64,000 bases of DNA from Hyphomicrobiales bacterium (GCA_017305555.1 JAFKKM010000011.1:1-64000), one strand, 5' to 3'; shown: positions 37,195 through 49,135, counted from the stretch's first letter. The notes: generated from the letters alone by a model not told the origin. Translations and numbers: made by a program.

Positions 37195-38703
37195 TCAATG
37201 CATCAGCGCGGCTGCCTTCACGGCAGTGATCGCGTGGCTGTAATTGGTGACGAGTTGCTGCACCGACGCCGCCGAGTAGTCGAGCACCGGCTTCGGATAG
37301 AAACCGAACAGGATGGTGAGCACCAAGAGCGGCCCGAGCGTCATCACCTCGCGGAACGTCAGGTCCTTGATGCTGGCGAGCGACGGCTTCACCAGCGCGC
37401 CGAACACGATCTTGCGGTAGAGCCACAGCGCATAGGCCGCCGACAGGATGACGCCGACCGTGGCGAAGAACGCGGTCGGGATCGAGACCTTGAAGGTGCC
37501 GATCAGCGTCAGGAATTCGCCGACGAAGCCCGAGGTGCCCGGCAGGCCGACGTTCGCCATGGTGAACGTCAGGAACACGAAGGCATAAAGCGGCATCCGA
37601 TTGACCACGCCGCCATAGGCCGCGATCTCGCGGGTATGCATCCGGTCGTAGACCACGCCGACGCAGAGGAACAGCGCGCCCGAGACGAGGCCGTGCGACA
37701 CCATCTGGAACACACCGCCGGCGACACCCTGCATGGTGCCGGCGAAGATGCCCATGGTGACGAAGCCCATGTGCGCGACCGACGAATAGGCGATCAGCTT
37801 CTTCATGTCCTCCTGCATCAAGGCCACCAGCGAGGTGTAGATGATGGCGATGGCGGAGAGCGCGAACACCAGCGGCGCGAAGTCATGCGACGCCAGGGGG
37901 AACATCGGCAATGAGAAGCGCAGGAAACCGTAGCCGCCCATCTTCAGCAGAATGGCGGCGAGGATCACCGAGCCCGCGGTCGGCGCCTCGACGTGCGCGT
38001 CCGGCAGCCAGGTATGCACCGGCCACATCGGCATCTTCACGGCGAAGGATGCGAAGAACGCCAGCCACGCCCACGTCTGCAGGTTGCGCGGCACCGGGGT
38101 GGTCATCAGGGTCGGAATGTCGGTGGTGCCGGCGTTCCAGTACAGCGCCATGATCGCCAGCAGCATCAAGACCGAGCCGAGCAGCGTGTAGAGGAAGAAC
38201 TTGAACGTCGCATAGACGCGGCGCGGGCCGCCCCAGACGCCGATGATCAGGAACATCGGGATCAGGCCGCCTTCGAAGAAGACGTAGAACAGCAAGAGAT
38301 CGAGCGACGAGAAGGTACCGACCATCAGCGCTTCGAGGATCAGAAACGCGATCATGTAGGCCGGCACGCGATTGGTGACCTTCCAGCTCGCGATGATGCA
38401 GAGCGGCAGGATCGCGGTGGTGAGGATCACCAGCGGCAGCGAGATGCCGTCGATGCCCATCTTGTAGGCGATGGTCGAGGTCAGCCAGCGGCCCTCCTCG
38501 ACGAACTGGAAACCGGCCTGCGTCGGATCGAAGCGCGCCACCAGGATCAGCGAGATCGCGAAGTTGATCAGCGTCGTCCACAGCGCGATCCAGCGCGCGT
38601 TGCGGGCGGCGGCTTCATCGCCGCCGCGTGCCATCAGCCAGATTAGAAGTGCGCCGACGGCCGGCAGGAAGGTGACGACCGAAAGAATGGGCCACGTCAT
38701 CAT
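37195..38703 (-). CDS. nuoM: NADH-quinone oxidoreductase subunit M
   Basis: The protein has 502 residues and is of the Mrp antiporter-like family. Key segments are [17 protein letters not shown] (with the conserved Glu), [34 protein letters not shown] (channel Lys) and [12 protein letters not shown]. It is the middle proton-pumping subunit of complex I. Its stop is adjacent to nuoN, and nuoL ends one base before its start. Confidence 0.98.
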   Translation of the reverse strand: MMTWPILSVVTFLPAVGALLIWLMARGGDEAAARNARWIALWTTLINFAISLILVARFDPTQAGFQFVEEGRWLTSTIAYKMGIDGISLPLVILTTAILPLCIIASWKVTNRVPAYMIAFLILEALMVGTFSSLDLLLFYVFFEGGLIPMFLIIGVWGGPRRVYATFKFFLYTLLGSVLMLLAIMALYWNAGTTDIPTLMTTPVPRNLQTWAWLAFFASFAVKMPMWPVHTWLPDAHVEAPTAGSVILAAILLKMGGYGFLRFSLPMFPLASHDFAPLVFALSAIAIIYTSLVALMQEDMKKLIAYSSVAHMGFVTMGIFAGTMQGVAGGVFQMVSHGLVSGALFLCVGVVYDRMHTREIAAYGGVVNRMPLYAFVFLTFTMANVGLPGTSGFVGEFLTLIGTFKVSIPTAFFATVGVILSAAYALWLYRKIVFGALVKPSLASIKDLTFREVMTLGPLLVLTILFGFYPKPVLDYSAASVQQLVTNYSHAITAVKAAALMH

Positions 38704-40785
38704 TTATTGGCCCCCAAGCCCGAACATGAACCATGTGATCAGACCGGCCGCGCCGATCAGCATCACGAAGGCGTAGTGATAAAGATAACCGGTTTGAATG
38801 CGCACGACGCCGCGGGTGACGTCGAGCACGCGTGCCGCGACCCCGTTGGGGCCGAAGCCGTCGATGATGAAGCCGTCGCCCTTCTTCCAGAGCGTATAGC
38901 CGAGCCACTTCGCAGGACGCACGAAGATGATGTCGTAGAGTTCGTCGAAGTACCACTTGTTGAGCAGGAAGCGGTACAGCGCGCCGTGCTGGTTGGCGAG
39001 TTCGACCGGCAGGTAAGGCCGGCGGATGTAGAACAGCCAGGCCACGTAGAGGCCAATCACCATCATGATCGTCGGCAGATAGGCAATCGCCGCCGGGATG
39101 TGATGCATCTCTTCAAGGATATGCGGATGCATCTTCAGCGAGGCGCGGAAGAATTCGTCGACGCCATGGCCGGCGAACAGATCCTTGAACGGCAGGCCGG
39201 CCAGCAGCGACCCCGCGCTCAGTACGCCGAGCGGCACCAGCATCCACAGCGGCGCTTCATGCGCAGCCTCGTAATGATGCTGGTCATGCGGCTTACCGTG
39301 GAAGGTCTTGAAGATCAGACGCCACGAATAGAACGAGGTCAGGCACGCCGCCACCACCGTCATCAGGAAGCCGTAGAAGGCGAACGGATTGTGCGAGACG
39401 AAAGCCGACTCGATGATCGCGTCCTTGGAGAAGTAGCCGGCGGTGAGCGGGAAGCCGGTCAGCGCCAGGGTGCCGATCACCATGGTGGCGTAGGTGTAGG
39501 GAATCTTCCGCCACAGCCCGCCCATGTTGCGGATGTCCTGCTCGTGGTGCATCGCGTAGATCACCGAGCCGGAGCCCAAGAACAACAGCGCCTTGAAGAA
39601 GGCGTGGGTGAAGAGGTGGAACATGCCCACCGAGTAAGCGCCTGCGCCCATCGCCACGAACATGTAGCCGAGCTGTGAACAGGTCGAATAGGCGATGATG
39701 CGCTTGATGTCGTTCTGCACCAGACCGATGGTCGCGGCGAAGAACGCCGTGGTGCCGCCGATCAGCATCACGAACGCCTGCGCGTTCGGCGCCAGTTCGA
39801 ACAGCGGCGACAGTCTTGCCACCATGAACACACCGGCGGTCACCATGGTCGCGGCGTGGATCAGCGCCGACACCGGGGTCGGGCCCTCCATCGCGTCCGG
39901 CAACCAGGTGTGCAGCAGGAACTGCGCCGACTTGCCCATCGCGCCCATGAACAACAGCAGGCAGGTGATGGTCAGCGCGTCGACGTTCCAGCCGAGGAAG
40001 TCGATGGTCTTGCCGGTAAGGCCGGGCGCAGCAGCAAAGATGGTGTCAAAATCGGTCGAGCCGATCAGCATGAACACCGCGAAGATGCCGAGCGAGAAGC
40101 CGAAGTCACCGACGCGGTTGACCACGAACGCCTTGATCGCGGCCGCGTTGGCCGACGGCTTCTGATACCAGAACCCGATCAGCAGGTAGCTCGCGAGACC
40201 GACGCCTTCCCAGCCGAAGAACAGTTGCACCAGGTTGTCGGAGGTCACCAGCATCAGCATGGCGAAGGTGAACAGCGACAGATAAGCGAAGAAGCGCGGA
40301 CGATACGGATCCTCGTCCATGTAGCCGACCGAATAGAGGTGCACCAGCGAGGACACCGTGGTGACCACCACCAGCATCACCGCCGTCAGCGTATCGACGC
40401 GCAGCGACCAGGCGATTTGCAAGTCGCCGGAATTGATCCACGGCAGCACATGGACCAGCACGTCCTGCTTGAAGAAGCCGACATTGACGAAGGTGATCCA
40501 CGACAGCGCCGCCGAGACGAACAGCAGCGCCGTGGTGATGAACTCCGCCGCCGCAGTGCCCGCAGCCGCCGGCTCAGTCGGCGCGTGATGATCGTCGTGG
40601 CCGCCGTGGCCATGATCGTCATGGGCCTGCGAGGCATGGGCATGGCCGTGATCACCGTGGCCGTCATGGCCATGCGCGTGTTCGACGGTGTCACCGCTGG
40701 GGTTGCGCGCGTGCGCGCCCGCGAGCGCGATCAGGCCCGCGAGAATAGCGCCGAGCAGCGGCAGAAAGACAATCGCCTGGACCAT
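38704..40785 (-). CDS. nuoL: NADH-quinone oxidoreductase subunit L, with His-rich loop
   Basis: The protein has 693 residues, longer than the E. coli protein (613). The channel motifs are normal: [51 protein letters not shown] and [14 protein letters not shown]. The long C-terminal lateral helix is present. The extra length is partly a His/Asp-rich loop at about residues 25-70, between the first two helices, with some 15 His, able to bind metal ions. The coding spans 40560-40700. It is the distal proton pump of complex I. Confidence 0.98.
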   Translation of the reverse strand: MVQAIVFLPLLGAILAGLIALAGAHARNPSGDTVEHAHGHDGHGDHGHAHASQAHDDHGHGGHDDHHAPTEPAAAGTAAAEFITTALLFVSAALSWITFVNVGFFKQDVLVHVLPWINSGDLQIAWSLRVDTLTAVMLVVVTTVSSLVHLYSVGYMDEDPYRPRFFAYLSLFTFAMLMLVTSDNLVQLFFGWEGVGLASYLLIGFWYQKPSANAAAIKAFVVNRVGDFGFSLGIFAVFMLIGSTDFDTIFAAAPGLTGKTIDFLGWNVDALTITCLLLFMGAMGKSAQFLLHTWLPDAMEGPTPVSALIHAATMVTAGVFMVARLSPLFELAPNAQAFVMLIGGTTAFFAATIGLVQNDIKRIIAYSTCSQLGYMFVAMGAGAYSVGMFHLFTHAFFKALLFLGSGSVIYAMHHEQDIRNMGGLWRKIPYTYATMVIGTLALTGFPLTAGYFSKDAIIESAFVSHNPFAFYGFLMTVVAACLTSFYSWRLIFKTFHGKPHDQHHYEAAHEAPLWMLVPLGVLSAGSLLAGLPFKDLFAGHGVDEFFRASLKMHPHILEEMHHIPAAIAYLPTIMMVIGLYVAWLFYIRRPYLPVELANQHGALYRFLLNKWYFDELYDIIFVRPAKWLGYTLWKKGDGFIIDGFGPNGVAARVLDVTRGVVRIQTGYLYHYAFVMLIGAAGLITWFMFGLGGQ

Positions 40786-40792
40786 ATCTGCC

Positions 40793-41101
40793 TCAGCCCT
40801 TCATCATATTGATGTCTTCGACCGCGATGGAACCGCGGTTGCGGAAGTAAACGACAAGGATCGCAAGGCCGATCGCAGCTTCGGCCGCGGCAACCGTCAG
40901 CACCAGCAGCGCGAACACCTGCCCGACGATGTCGTTGAGGAACGCCGAGAACGACACCAGGTTGATGTTCACCGCCAGCAGGATCAATTCCACCGACATC
41001 AGGATGACGATGATGTTCTTACGGTTGAGGAAGATGCCGAGGATGCCCAGCGTGAACAGGATCGCGCCGACCGCGAGGTAATGGCCGAGACCGATTGTCA
41101 T
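40793..41101 (-). CDS. nuoK: NADH-quinone oxidoreductase subunit K
   Basis: The protein has 102 residues and three membrane helices with the two buried Glu needed for proton transfer ([19 protein letters not shown] and [14 protein letters not shown]). The start is the ATG at [13 protein letters not shown], which overlaps the nuoJ stop as ATGA; the longer frame adds three non-conserved residues. Confidence 0.98.
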   Translation of the reverse strand: MTIGLGHYLAVGAILFTLGILGIFLNRKNIIVILMSVELILLAVNINLVSFSAFLNDIVGQVFALLVLTVAAAEAAIGLAILVVYFRNRGSIAVEDINMMKG

Positions 41102-41736
41102 TTCACCCACTCCGCCGCGTCGGACTCGCGCAGCCCCTGCCCCGACGGCACCTGACGCACGGCCATCGCCGCCGCCTTGGTGCGGGCGTTCTGCACGCTG
41201 ATGTTCTGCCGCTTGACGTTCGCCTTATGACGCAAGGTCAGCACGATGGCGCCGATCATCGCCACCAGCAGCACCAGCGCCGCGATCTGGAAGTAATGAA
41301 TGTAGGTCGTGTACAGCACCAGCCCGATCGCCTCGGTGTTGCTGACATTGCCGGGAATCGGCGCCGTGATGCTCTTCGCCACCGTCGGGTTGATCACCCA
41401 ACCGCCGGCAACCAGCAGCAGTTCCGCAAGGAAGATCGCGCCGATCAGAAGGCCGACCGGCAGATATTCCAGAAAGCCTTCGCGCAGCGCGGCGAAATCG
41501 ACATCCAGCATCATGATGACGAACAGGAACAGCACCGCCACCGCGCCGACGTAGACGACGACGAGGATCATCGCGAGGAATTCGGCACCGAGCAGGATGA
41601 ACAGCCCCGACGCGTTGACGAAAGCAAGGATCAGGAACAGCACCGAATGCACGGGATTGCGCGAGGCAATCACCATCACCGCCGAGCCGACCAGCACGGC
41701 GGAGAACAGATAGAAGAACAGCGCGGGAAAGATCAT
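41098..41736 (-). CDS. nuoJ: NADH-quinone oxidoreductase subunit J
   Basis: The protein has 212 residues and about five membrane helices. The conserved third helix [26 protein letters not shown] undergoes the pi-bulge change during turnover. It is part of the E-channel region of complex I. A soluble tail of about 35 residues ([20 protein letters not shown]) extends beyond the E. coli protein. It is flanked by nuoI (9 bp upstream) and nuoK (4-bp overlap). Confidence 0.98.
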   Translation of the reverse strand: MIFPALFFYLFSAVLVGSAVMVIASRNPVHSVLFLILAFVNASGLFILLGAEFLAMILVVVYVGAVAVLFLFVIMMLDVDFAALREGFLEYLPVGLLIGAIFLAELLLVAGGWVINPTVAKSITAPIPGNVSNTEAIGLVLYTTYIHYFQIAALVLLVAMIGAIVLTLRHKANVKRQNISVQNARTKAAAMAVRQVPSGQGLRESDAAEWVK

Positions 41737-41745
41737 GCCCTCACC

Positions 41746-42234
41746 TCACCGGTACGGCGCGTCGAGCGCGATGTTCTTCGCGATCTCGCGCTCCCAGCGG
41801 TCGCCGTTGGCGAGCAGCTTGGCCTTGTCATAGTAAAGCTCCTCGCGCGTCTCGGCGGCGAATTCGAAGTTCGGGCCCTCGACGATGGCGTCGACCGGGC
41901 AGGCCTCCTGGCACAATCCGCAATAGATGCACTTCACCATGTCGATGTCGTAGCGCACCGTGCGGCGGGTGCCGTCGTTGCGGCGCGGGCCCGCCTCGAT
42001 AGTGATGGCTTGCGCCGGGCAGATCGCCTCGCACAACTTGCAGGCGATGCAGCGTTCCTCGCCGTTGGGATAACGGCGCAGCGCGTGCTCGCCGCGGAAA
42101 CGCGGCGAGATCGGTCCCTTTTCAAAGGGATAGTTGAGAGTCGGCTTCGGCTTGAAGAAATAACGCATCGTGACGACGAATGCCTCGATGAATTCCGTCA
42201 GCAGCAGCGACTTTGCAGCGGTTGTAACGCTCAT
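41746..42234 (-). CDS. nuoI: NADH-quinone oxidoreductase subunit I
   Basis: The protein has 162 residues. Two 4Fe-4S motifs, [12 protein letters not shown] and [15 protein letters not shown], bind clusters N6a and N6b that pass electrons from NuoG to NuoB. The amphipathic N-terminus ([18 protein letters not shown]) lies against the membrane. The start at MSVTTAAKS is chosen from family alignment. It is 7 bp after nuoH. Confidence 0.98.
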   Translation of the reverse strand: MSVTTAAKSLLLTEFIEAFVVTMRYFFKPKPTLNYPFEKGPISPRFRGEHALRRYPNGEERCIACKLCEAICPAQAITIEAGPRRNDGTRRTVRYDIDMVKCIYCGLCQEACPVDAIVEGPNFEFAAETREELYYDKAKLLANGDRWEREIAKNIALDAPYR

Positions 42235-42241
42235 GACAGCC

Positions 42242-43267
42242 TCATTGCGGAGCCAGCCCGCCGAATTGCAGGACCGCCGCGACAATCACAACCATGGCGA
42301 GCGACAGCGGCAGGAAGACTTTCCAGCCCAGCCGCATCAGTTGGTCGTAGCGGTAGCGCGGCACGATGGCCTTGGCCATTGCGAACAGGAAGAAGATAAA
42401 CAGCGCCTTCAGCGCGAACCAGATGATGCCGGGTACCCAGGTGAACGGCGCGAACGGGATCGGCGACAGCCAGCCGCCGAGAAACAGGATGGTGCCGAGC
42501 GCGCACATCGTGCAGATCGCGACATATTCGCCGAGCATGAACAGCAGGTACGGCGTCGAGCCGTATTCCACCATGAAGCCGGCGACCAGTTCCGATTCCG
42601 CTTCGACGAGGTCGAACGGCGGACGGTTGGTTTCCGCCAGCGCCGAAACGTAGAAGATCACGAACATCGGCAGCAGCGGCAGCCAGTACCAGCCGAGCAG
42701 GCCCCACTTGGTGTCCTGCGCCGTGACGATGGCCGACAGGTTCAGCGATCCGACGCAAAGCAAAACGGTGATCAGCACGAAGCCGATGGAGACTTCGTAG
42801 GACACCATCTGCGCCGCCGCGCGCAGCGCAGCCATGAACGGATACTTCGAGTTCGACGCCCAGCCCGCCATGATGGTGCCGTAGACCGACAGCGACGAGA
42901 TCGCGAACAGGTAGAGAATGCCGACGTTAATGTCGGAGATCACCCAGTTCAGGTTGACCGGGATCACCGCCCAGCCCGCCAGCGCCAGCACGCAGGTCAC
43001 CAGCGGCGCCAGCAGGAAGATCACCTTGTTCGCGCCGGACGGAATCACCGGCTCCTTGAGCACGAACTTCAGAAGGTCAGCGAAGGATTGCAGCAAGCCG
43101 AACGGCCCGACCACGTTGGGGCCGCGCCGGATCTGCACCGCCGCCCAGATCTTGCGGTCGGCCAGCAGAATAAAGGCGATCGCAACCAGCAGGATCACGA
43201 GCAGCATGACGCTCTGCGCGATCATGATGATCAGCGGCCACAGATATGCGGTCCAGATTTCAGCCAT
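42242..43267 (-). CDS. nuoH: NADH-quinone oxidoreductase subunit H
   Basis: The protein has 341 residues and eight membrane helices. It carries the quinone-cavity loop with [22 protein letters not shown] and the acidic stretch [24 protein letters not shown]. It makes the quinone-binding tunnel and the entry of the E-channel. It is 9 bp after nuoG. Confidence 0.98.
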   Translation of the reverse strand: MAEIWTAYLWPLIIMIAQSVMLLVILLVAIAFILLADRKIWAAVQIRRGPNVVGPFGLLQSFADLLKFVLKEPVIPSGANKVIFLLAPLVTCVLALAGWAVIPVNLNWVISDINVGILYLFAISSLSVYGTIMAGWASNSKYPFMAALRAAAQMVSYEVSIGFVLITVLLCVGSLNLSAIVTAQDTKWGLLGWYWLPLLPMFVIFYVSALAETNRPPFDLVEAESELVAGFMVEYGSTPYLLFMLGEYVAICTMCALGTILFLGGWLSPIPFAPFTWVPGIIWFALKALFIFFLFAMAKAIVPRYRYDQLMRLGWKVFLPLSLAMVVIVAAVLQFGGLAPQ

Positions 43268-43276
43268 CGCTTCAGC

Positions 43277-45352
43277 TCACTCCGCTGCCGTCAACATCTG
43301 CCCGGAGGCGAGACGCGAACATTCCGCCATCACCGCAGAGGCCCGCGCGATCGGATTGGTCAGGTAATAACTCGCATACGCCGGCTTGAACGGCGCGGCG
43401 TCAGCCTTACCGCCGCGTCCGGCCAGCGTGCGCACCGCCGCCGCATCGGCAGCGTCGACCTGGTCAAGCCGCATCAGGTGCGGTGCGGCCTTGAACACCA
43501 GTTGGCGTAGCGCCGCCAGCGTATCGAACGGCAGCTTGTGGCCCAGCGTATCCGACAGCGCGCGCAGGATCGCCCATTCCTCGCGGGCCTCGCCCGGCGG
43601 GAAGCCGGCGCGGTTGGTCATCTGCGCCCGGCCTTCGGTGTTGACGTAAAGGCCCGACTTCTCGGTGTAGGCCGCGCCCGGCAGGATGACGTCGGCGCGA
43701 TGTGCGCCGCGGTCGCCATGGGTGCCGATGTAAACGACGAACGCGCCGTCCGCGACATTCACCTCGTCCGCACCCAGCGAGAACAGCACATCGACGCCGC
43801 CGGCCGCGCTCATCTGCGCCGCGGTCAAATCGCCCTCGCCCGGCACAAAGCCGATATCGAGCGCGCCGACGCCGGACGCCGTGCCGTGCAGCACGCCAAA
43901 GCCGTTCCAGCCGTCTTTCACCGCGCCAATATCGACCGCAAGCTTCGCCGCCTGCGCCAGGATCGCCGCACCGTCGACGCGCGAGGTGGCACTGACGCCG
44001 ACCAGCACGAGCGGCCTCTCGGCCTTCTTGAGAACGTCCGCGAAAGAATGCTTGCCGCTGGCGAGATCGCTCAGCGTCTCGGCGCCGGCGCCGAGATAAT
44101 CGACGGGATAGGTCAGATCGGCTTGCGCGCCGATCAACCCGATCTTCAGCTTGCCGGAGCGCCAGCGCTTGCGGATACGCGCGTTGAGCAACGCGCCCTC
44201 GTGGCGCGGATTGGAGCCGACGATCAGCAGCGCATCGGCCTGCTCGATGCCGGCAATGGTCGGATTGAAGATATACGACGCACGACCCGCCTTGGCGTCG
44301 AAGGCGTGGCCGCCCTGCACCGCGACGTTGGCGGAGCCGAGGCTCGCCAGCAGTTGCTTCAGCGCGAACATTTCCTCGACGGTCGCGAGGTCGCCGGCGA
44401 TGGCGCCGATGCGCTTGCCGTTGGTACCGCGCACCTTCGCTGCAATCGCCGCGAAGGCTTCCGGCCACGAGGCCGGACGCAGCTTGCCGTTCTCGCGCAG
44501 ATACGGCCGGTCCAGCCGCTGGGTGCGCAGGCCGTCGACGATGTGGCGCGTCTTGTCGGAAATCCACTCCTCGTTGATCGCCTCGTTGACGCGCGGCAGG
44601 ATGCGCATCACCTCGCGACCACGGGTGTCGACCCGGATTGCCGAGCCGAGGCCGTCCATCACGTCCACCGACTGCGTCTTGCCAAGCTCCCATGGCCGCG
44701 CCGCGAAGGCATAAGGCTTCGAGGTCAGCGCGCCCACCGGACAGATGTCGACGAGGTTGCCCTGCAACTCGGAGGTCAGCGCGGTCTCGAGATAGGTCGT
44801 GATCTCCATGTCCTCGCCGCGGCCGATGGCGCCCATCTCCGGCGCGCCGGCGATTTCGGCGGCGAAGCGCACGCAGCGGGTGCACTGGATGCAGCGGGTC
44901 ATCGAGGTCTTGACCAGCGCGCCGAGATACTTGTCTTCCACCGCGCGCTTGTTCTCGGCGAAACGGCTCGAATCGACGCCGTAACCCATCGCCTGGTCTT
45001 GCAGATCGCACTCGCCGCCTTGATCGCAGATCGGGCAATCGAGCGGATGGTTGATCAGCAGAAACTCCATCACGCCTTCGCGCGCTTTCTTCACCATCGG
45101 CGAACGGGTGGAGATTTCCGGCGGCTCACCCTTGGGGCCGGGACGGCAATCGCGCACGCCCCAGGCGCAGCTCGCGACCGGCTTCGGGCCGCCCTTCACC
45201 TCGACGAGGCACATCCGGCAGTTGCCGGCGATCGACAGCCGCTCGTGATAGCAGAAGCGCGGAATCTCGGCGCCCGCCGCCTCGCACGCCTGCAACAGCG
45301 TGTATTCGGCCGGCACATCGATCTCTTTGCCATCGATGATGAGTATGGTCAT
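43277..45352 (-). CDS. nuoG: NADH-quinone oxidoreductase subunit G
   Basis: The protein has 691 residues. N-terminal ferredoxin-like Cys sets are present: CYHERLSIAGNCRMCLVEV (N1b), CPICDQGGECDLQDQ (N5, with a preceding His) and CIQCTRCVRFA (N4). The rest is a molybdopterin-oxidoreductase-like domain without bound cofactor. It carries electrons along the hydrophilic arm. It lies between nuoF (47 bp) and nuoH (9 bp). Confidence 0.98.
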   Translation of the reverse strand: MTILIIDGKEIDVPAEYTLLQACEAAGAEIPRFCYHERLSIAGNCRMCLVEVKGGPKPVASCAWGVRDCRPGPKGEPPEISTRSPMVKKAREGVMEFLLINHPLDCPICDQGGECDLQDQAMGYGVDSSRFAENKRAVEDKYLGALVKTSMTRCIQCTRCVRFAAEIAGAPEMGAIGRGEDMEITTYLETALTSELQGNLVDICPVGALTSKPYAFAARPWELGKTQSVDVMDGLGSAIRVDTRGREVMRILPRVNEAINEEWISDKTRHIVDGLRTQRLDRPYLRENGKLRPASWPEAFAAIAAKVRGTNGKRIGAIAGDLATVEEMFALKQLLASLGSANVAVQGGHAFDAKAGRASYIFNPTIAGIEQADALLIVGSNPRHEGALLNARIRKRWRSGKLKIGLIGAQADLTYPVDYLGAGAETLSDLASGKHSFADVLKKAERPLVLVGVSATSRVDGAAILAQAAKLAVDIGAVKDGWNGFGVLHGTASGVGALDIGFVPGEGDLTAAQMSAAGGVDVLFSLGADEVNVADGAFVVYIGTHGDRGAHRADVILPGAAYTEKSGLYVNTEGRAQMTNRAGFPPGEAREEWAILRALSDTLGHKLPFDTLAALRQLVFKAAPHLMRLDQVDAADAAAVRTLAGRGGKADAAPFKPAYASYYLTNPIARASAVMAECSRLASGQMLTAAE

Positions 45353-45399
45353 GGCCTCAAGTCTTTCTCAACTTGCGTTCGGTGTCCGCGCAGCATCGC

Positions 45400-46724
<1,325 letters not shown>

Positions 46725-46725
<1 letters not shown>

Positions 46726-47375
46726 CACACGTTGCCCTTCTTGGTCGCGTCACCGGCCACAGCGGCATCCTTCAGCACGCGCGGTCCACCGGCCGGCGCG
46801 GCGTGCTGGCGGTCGATCTGCGGGCCGGGCTTCGGCAGGTTGCCCGAGGCGAAACCGTCCAGCACCTTATTGAAGGTGTCCTTGGTGAGGTCCTCGTAGG
46901 TGTCCTTCCAGATCATCACCATCGGCGCGTTGACGCAGGCGCCGAGGCACTCGACCTCTTCCCACGAGAAGTTGCCGTCCTCCGAGACATGGCCCGGATC
47001 GTGATGGATGCGATGCTTGCAGACCTCGATCAAATCGCCAGCGCCACGCAACATGCACGGCGTAGTGCCGCAGACCTGCACATGCGCTTTCTTGCCGACC
47101 GGCGAGAGCTGGAACATGGTGTAGAAGGTCGCGATCTCCAGCACGCGGATGTACGGCATATCGAGCAGGTCGGCGACCGCGCGAATAGCAGCTTCGGAGA
47201 CCCAGCCCTCATGCTCTTCCTGCACGCGCCACAGGATCGCGATGCAGGCCGACGCCTGCCGTCCTTCCGGATACTTCGCGATCTGCTGCTTGGCCCAATC
47301 GAGCGTACCTTCGCGAAACGCGAAGCTCGCGGGCTGCAATTCCTTCGGTGCCAGACGACGGACGGACATGCTCAA
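46725..47375 (-). CDS. nuoE: NADH-quinone oxidoreductase subunit E
   Basis: The protein has 216 residues. The thioredoxin-like 2Fe-2S domain has Cys ligands in [16 protein letters not shown] and [15 protein letters not shown] (cluster N1a). A C-terminal extension of about 45 residues, rich in Pro, Gly and Ala, is common in alphaproteobacteria. It binds NuoF. It is 62 bp after nuoD and overlaps nuoF by one codon. Confidence 0.98.
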
Positions 47376-47437
47376 TCAGTCTTTCTGCGAGCGCGCCACG
47401 CGGCGCGCATTCGGGCGGAGATGGCGAGACGAGAGGA

Positions 47438-48631
47438 TCACCGGTCGACCTCGCCGAACACGATATCGAGCGACCCGAGGATGGCCGAGACGTCAGCCAA
47501 CAGGTGCCCCTTGCAGATGAAATCCATCGCCTGCAAGTGCGCGAAACCCGGCGCGCGGATCTTGCACTTGTAGGGCTTGTTGCTGCCGTCGGCGACGAGG
47601 AAAACGCCGAATTCGCCCTTCGGCGCTTCGACGGCCGCATAGACTTCGCCGGGCGGCACATGGAAGCCTTCGGTGTAGAGCTTGAAGTGATGGATCAGCG
47701 CTTCCATCGAGCGCTTCATCTCGCCACGGCGCGGCGGGAAGATCTTGTTGTCCTCGACCGCCACCGGGCCCTGCCCGTCCGGCGCGCGCAGCTTGGCGAT
47801 GCACTGCTTCATGATGCGCACCGACTGATGCATCTGCTCGATGCGGATGCAGTAGCGGTCGTAGCAGTCGCCGTTCTTGCCGACCGGAATGTCGAATTCC
47901 ATTTCGTCGTAGCACTCGTAGGGCTGCGCCTTGCGCAAATCCCACGCCGCACCCGAACCGCGCACCATGACGCCGGAGAAACCCCACTCCCACGCCTGCT
48001 CAAGCGTCACCACGCCGATATCGACGTTGCGCTGCTTGAAGATGCGGTTGCCGGTGAGCAGCACTTCGAGATCATCGACCTTCGGCGGGAAGGCGTCGCA
48101 CCAGGTATCGATATCGTCGATCAGCCTCGGTGGCAGGTCCTGATGCACGCCGCCGACGCGGAAGAACGCCGCGTGCATCCGCGAGCCGGACGCGCGCTCG
48201 TAGAACACCATCAGCTTCTCGCGCTCCTCGAAGCCCCACAGCGGCGGGGTCAGCGCGCCGACGTCCATCGCCTGCGTGGTGACGTTGAGGAGGTGCGAAA
48301 GAATGCGGCCGATTTCGCAATAGAGCACACGGATCAGTTGCGCGCGGCGCGGCACCTGGATGCCGAGCAGCTTTTCCGCCGCGAGGCAGAAGGCGTGTTC
48401 CTGATTCATCGGCGCGACGTAATCGAGCCGGTCGAAATACGGGATCGCCTGCAGATAGGTCTTGGTCTCGATCAGCTTCTCGGTGCCGCGATGCAGCAGG
48501 CCGATATGCGGATCGACGCGCTCAACCACTTCGCCGTCCAACTCCAGCACAAGGCGCAGCACGCCGTGCGCTGCCGGATGCTGCGGCCCGAAGTTGATGG
48601 TGAAATTGCGCATTCCGGGGACTTCGTTCAT
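47438..48631 (-). CDS. nuoD: NADH-quinone oxidoreductase subunit D
   Basis: The protein has 397 residues with the quinone-site motif [22 protein letters not shown] and the C-terminal DIVFGEVDR. The ATG at [10 protein letters not shown] is chosen because GGAG lies eight bases upstream and family members start here. An in-frame extension to 48703 exists, but its residues (repeats of TIRYS) are the translation of the heptad array in its open direction and are surely not native. It is separated from nuoC by the four-helix-bundle element. Confidence 0.98.
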   Translation of the reverse strand: MNEVPGMRNFTINFGPQHPAAHGVLRLVLELDGEVVERVDPHIGLLHRGTEKLIETKTYLQAIPYFDRLDYVAPMNQEHAFCLAAEKLLGIQVPRRAQLIRVLYCEIGRILSHLLNVTTQAMDVGALTPPLWGFEEREKLMVFYERASGSRMHAAFFRVGGVHQDLPPRLIDDIDTWCDAFPPKVDDLEVLLTGNRIFKQRNVDIGVVTLEQAWEWGFSGVMVRGSGAAWDLRKAQPYECYDEMEFDIPVGKNGDCYDRYCIRIEQMHQSVRIMKQCIAKLRAPDGQGPVAVEDNKIFPPRRGEMKRSMEALIHHFKLYTEGFHVPPGEVYAAVEAPKGEFGVFLVADGSNKPYKCKIRAPGFAHLQAMDFICKGHLLADVSAILGSLDIVFGEVDR

Positions 48632-48651
48632 CTCAAGCGCTCCGCGCTCTG

Positions 48652-48691
48652 GAGAGTAGCGAATAGTGAGTAGCGAATAGCGAATAGTAAG
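48652..48691 (+). repeat. Left heptad array (consensus GYRARTA)
   Basis: Five tandem 7-bp units and part of a sixth: GAGAGTA, GCGAATA, GTGAGTA, GCGAATA, GCGAATA, GTAAG. The array lies 20 bp upstream of the nuoD start and 8 bp after the stop of the four-helix-bundle gene. Confidence 0.85.
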
Positions 48692-48699
48692 AACGGAAT

Positions 48700-49029
48700 T
48701 CAATCATCGGCTTGCCTGCGCTGAACTGACCGGATCAGTGACCTTAACATTCTGCCCAATTCGTCACATTGCGCCAGAATCGGCTCAACCACGTCGGGAG
48801 GCGCCAGATTAACACGCAATGCCAGTAACAAATGCGTCTCGAGTTCTTTCAACGAACCTTGTGCGATACGAAGGAACTGAACGAACGATCCGCGGTGTTC
48901 GCGACCGTGACCTTCAGCGACATTAGCCGCTATCGATACAGCCGCCCGGCGAATTTGGCTGGTCATCCCGTAAATCTCATCCTTCGGAAAGCGACCAGTC
49001 AAACGATAGACCTGTTCGGCAATCGTCAT
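48700..49029 (-). CDS. Four-helix-bundle protein, S23/IVP (Avd-like) family
   Basis: From the ATG the protein has 109 residues with the family core [57 protein letters not shown] and [11 protein letters not shown]. Family proteins are small basic four-helix pentamers, first found as ORFs in 23S rRNA intervening sequences and related to Avd of diversity-generating retroelements. The usual N-terminus ([12 protein letters not shown]) is encoded upstream in frame back to 49074, where a perfect AGGAGGG stands six bases before ATA rather than ATG. So the start codon may have mutated, and translation may begin at ATA or at this internal ATG. It is foreign to complex I. Confidence 0.85.
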   Translation of the reverse strand: MTIAEQVYRLTGRFPKDEIYGMTSQIRRAAVSIAANVAEGHGREHRGSFVQFLRIAQGSLKELETHLLLALRVNLAPPDVVEPILAQCDELGRMLRSLIRSVQRRQADD

Positions 49030-49080
49030 CGCTTTCTGCCAGACTTTGAGATCCCGGTATGAACTGATCTCTATCGCGCA

Positions 49081-49087
49081 CCCTCCT
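49081..49087 (-). promoter_or_regulatory. Strong ribosome-binding site before an ATA codon
   Basis: AGGAGGG on the minus strand is followed by six bases and then ATA GAG ATC at 49074, the place where family members begin with Met. It indicates that the original start was here. Confidence 0.6.
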
Positions 49088-49101
49088 GTTGCATCATGAA
49101 T

Positions 49102-49135
49102 CTGTCTACTCGCTACTTACTATTCGCTATTCGCT
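49102..49135 (-). repeat. Right heptad array (consensus GYRARTA), inverted
   Basis: Read on the minus strand: GCGAATA, GCGAATA, GTAAGTA, GCGAGTA, GACAG. The codons AGC GAA TAG at 49135-49127 are the last two codons and stop of nuoC, so the array replaces the native end of that gene. Confidence 0.85.

Larger units (their letters stand above)
48652..49135 (-). mobile_element. Putative small mobile element: four-helix-bundle gene between inverted heptad arrays
   Basis: A 0.48-kb unit is inserted between nuoC and nuoD. It consists of a left array (48652-48691), the four-helix-bundle gene (48700-49029, or 49074) and a right array (49102-49135) in inverted orientation. A 20-bp perfect inverted repeat joins the arrays (48672-48691 with 49116-49135). 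A 22-mer in the left array is identical to both arms of the rpoB-rpoC repeat. No transposase is present and no target duplication is clear. I infer mobility from the two locations and the shared ends. Confidence 0.6.

Noticed and set aside
48632-48703. N-terminal extension of nuoD through the heptad array
   Set aside because: The extra residues are simply translated repeat, and a good ribosome site precedes the internal ATG at 48631.
48652-49135. CRISPR-like interpretation of the tandem repeats
   Set aside because: Units are 7 bp, tandem without spacers, and the arrays are inverted around a gene; no cas genes.
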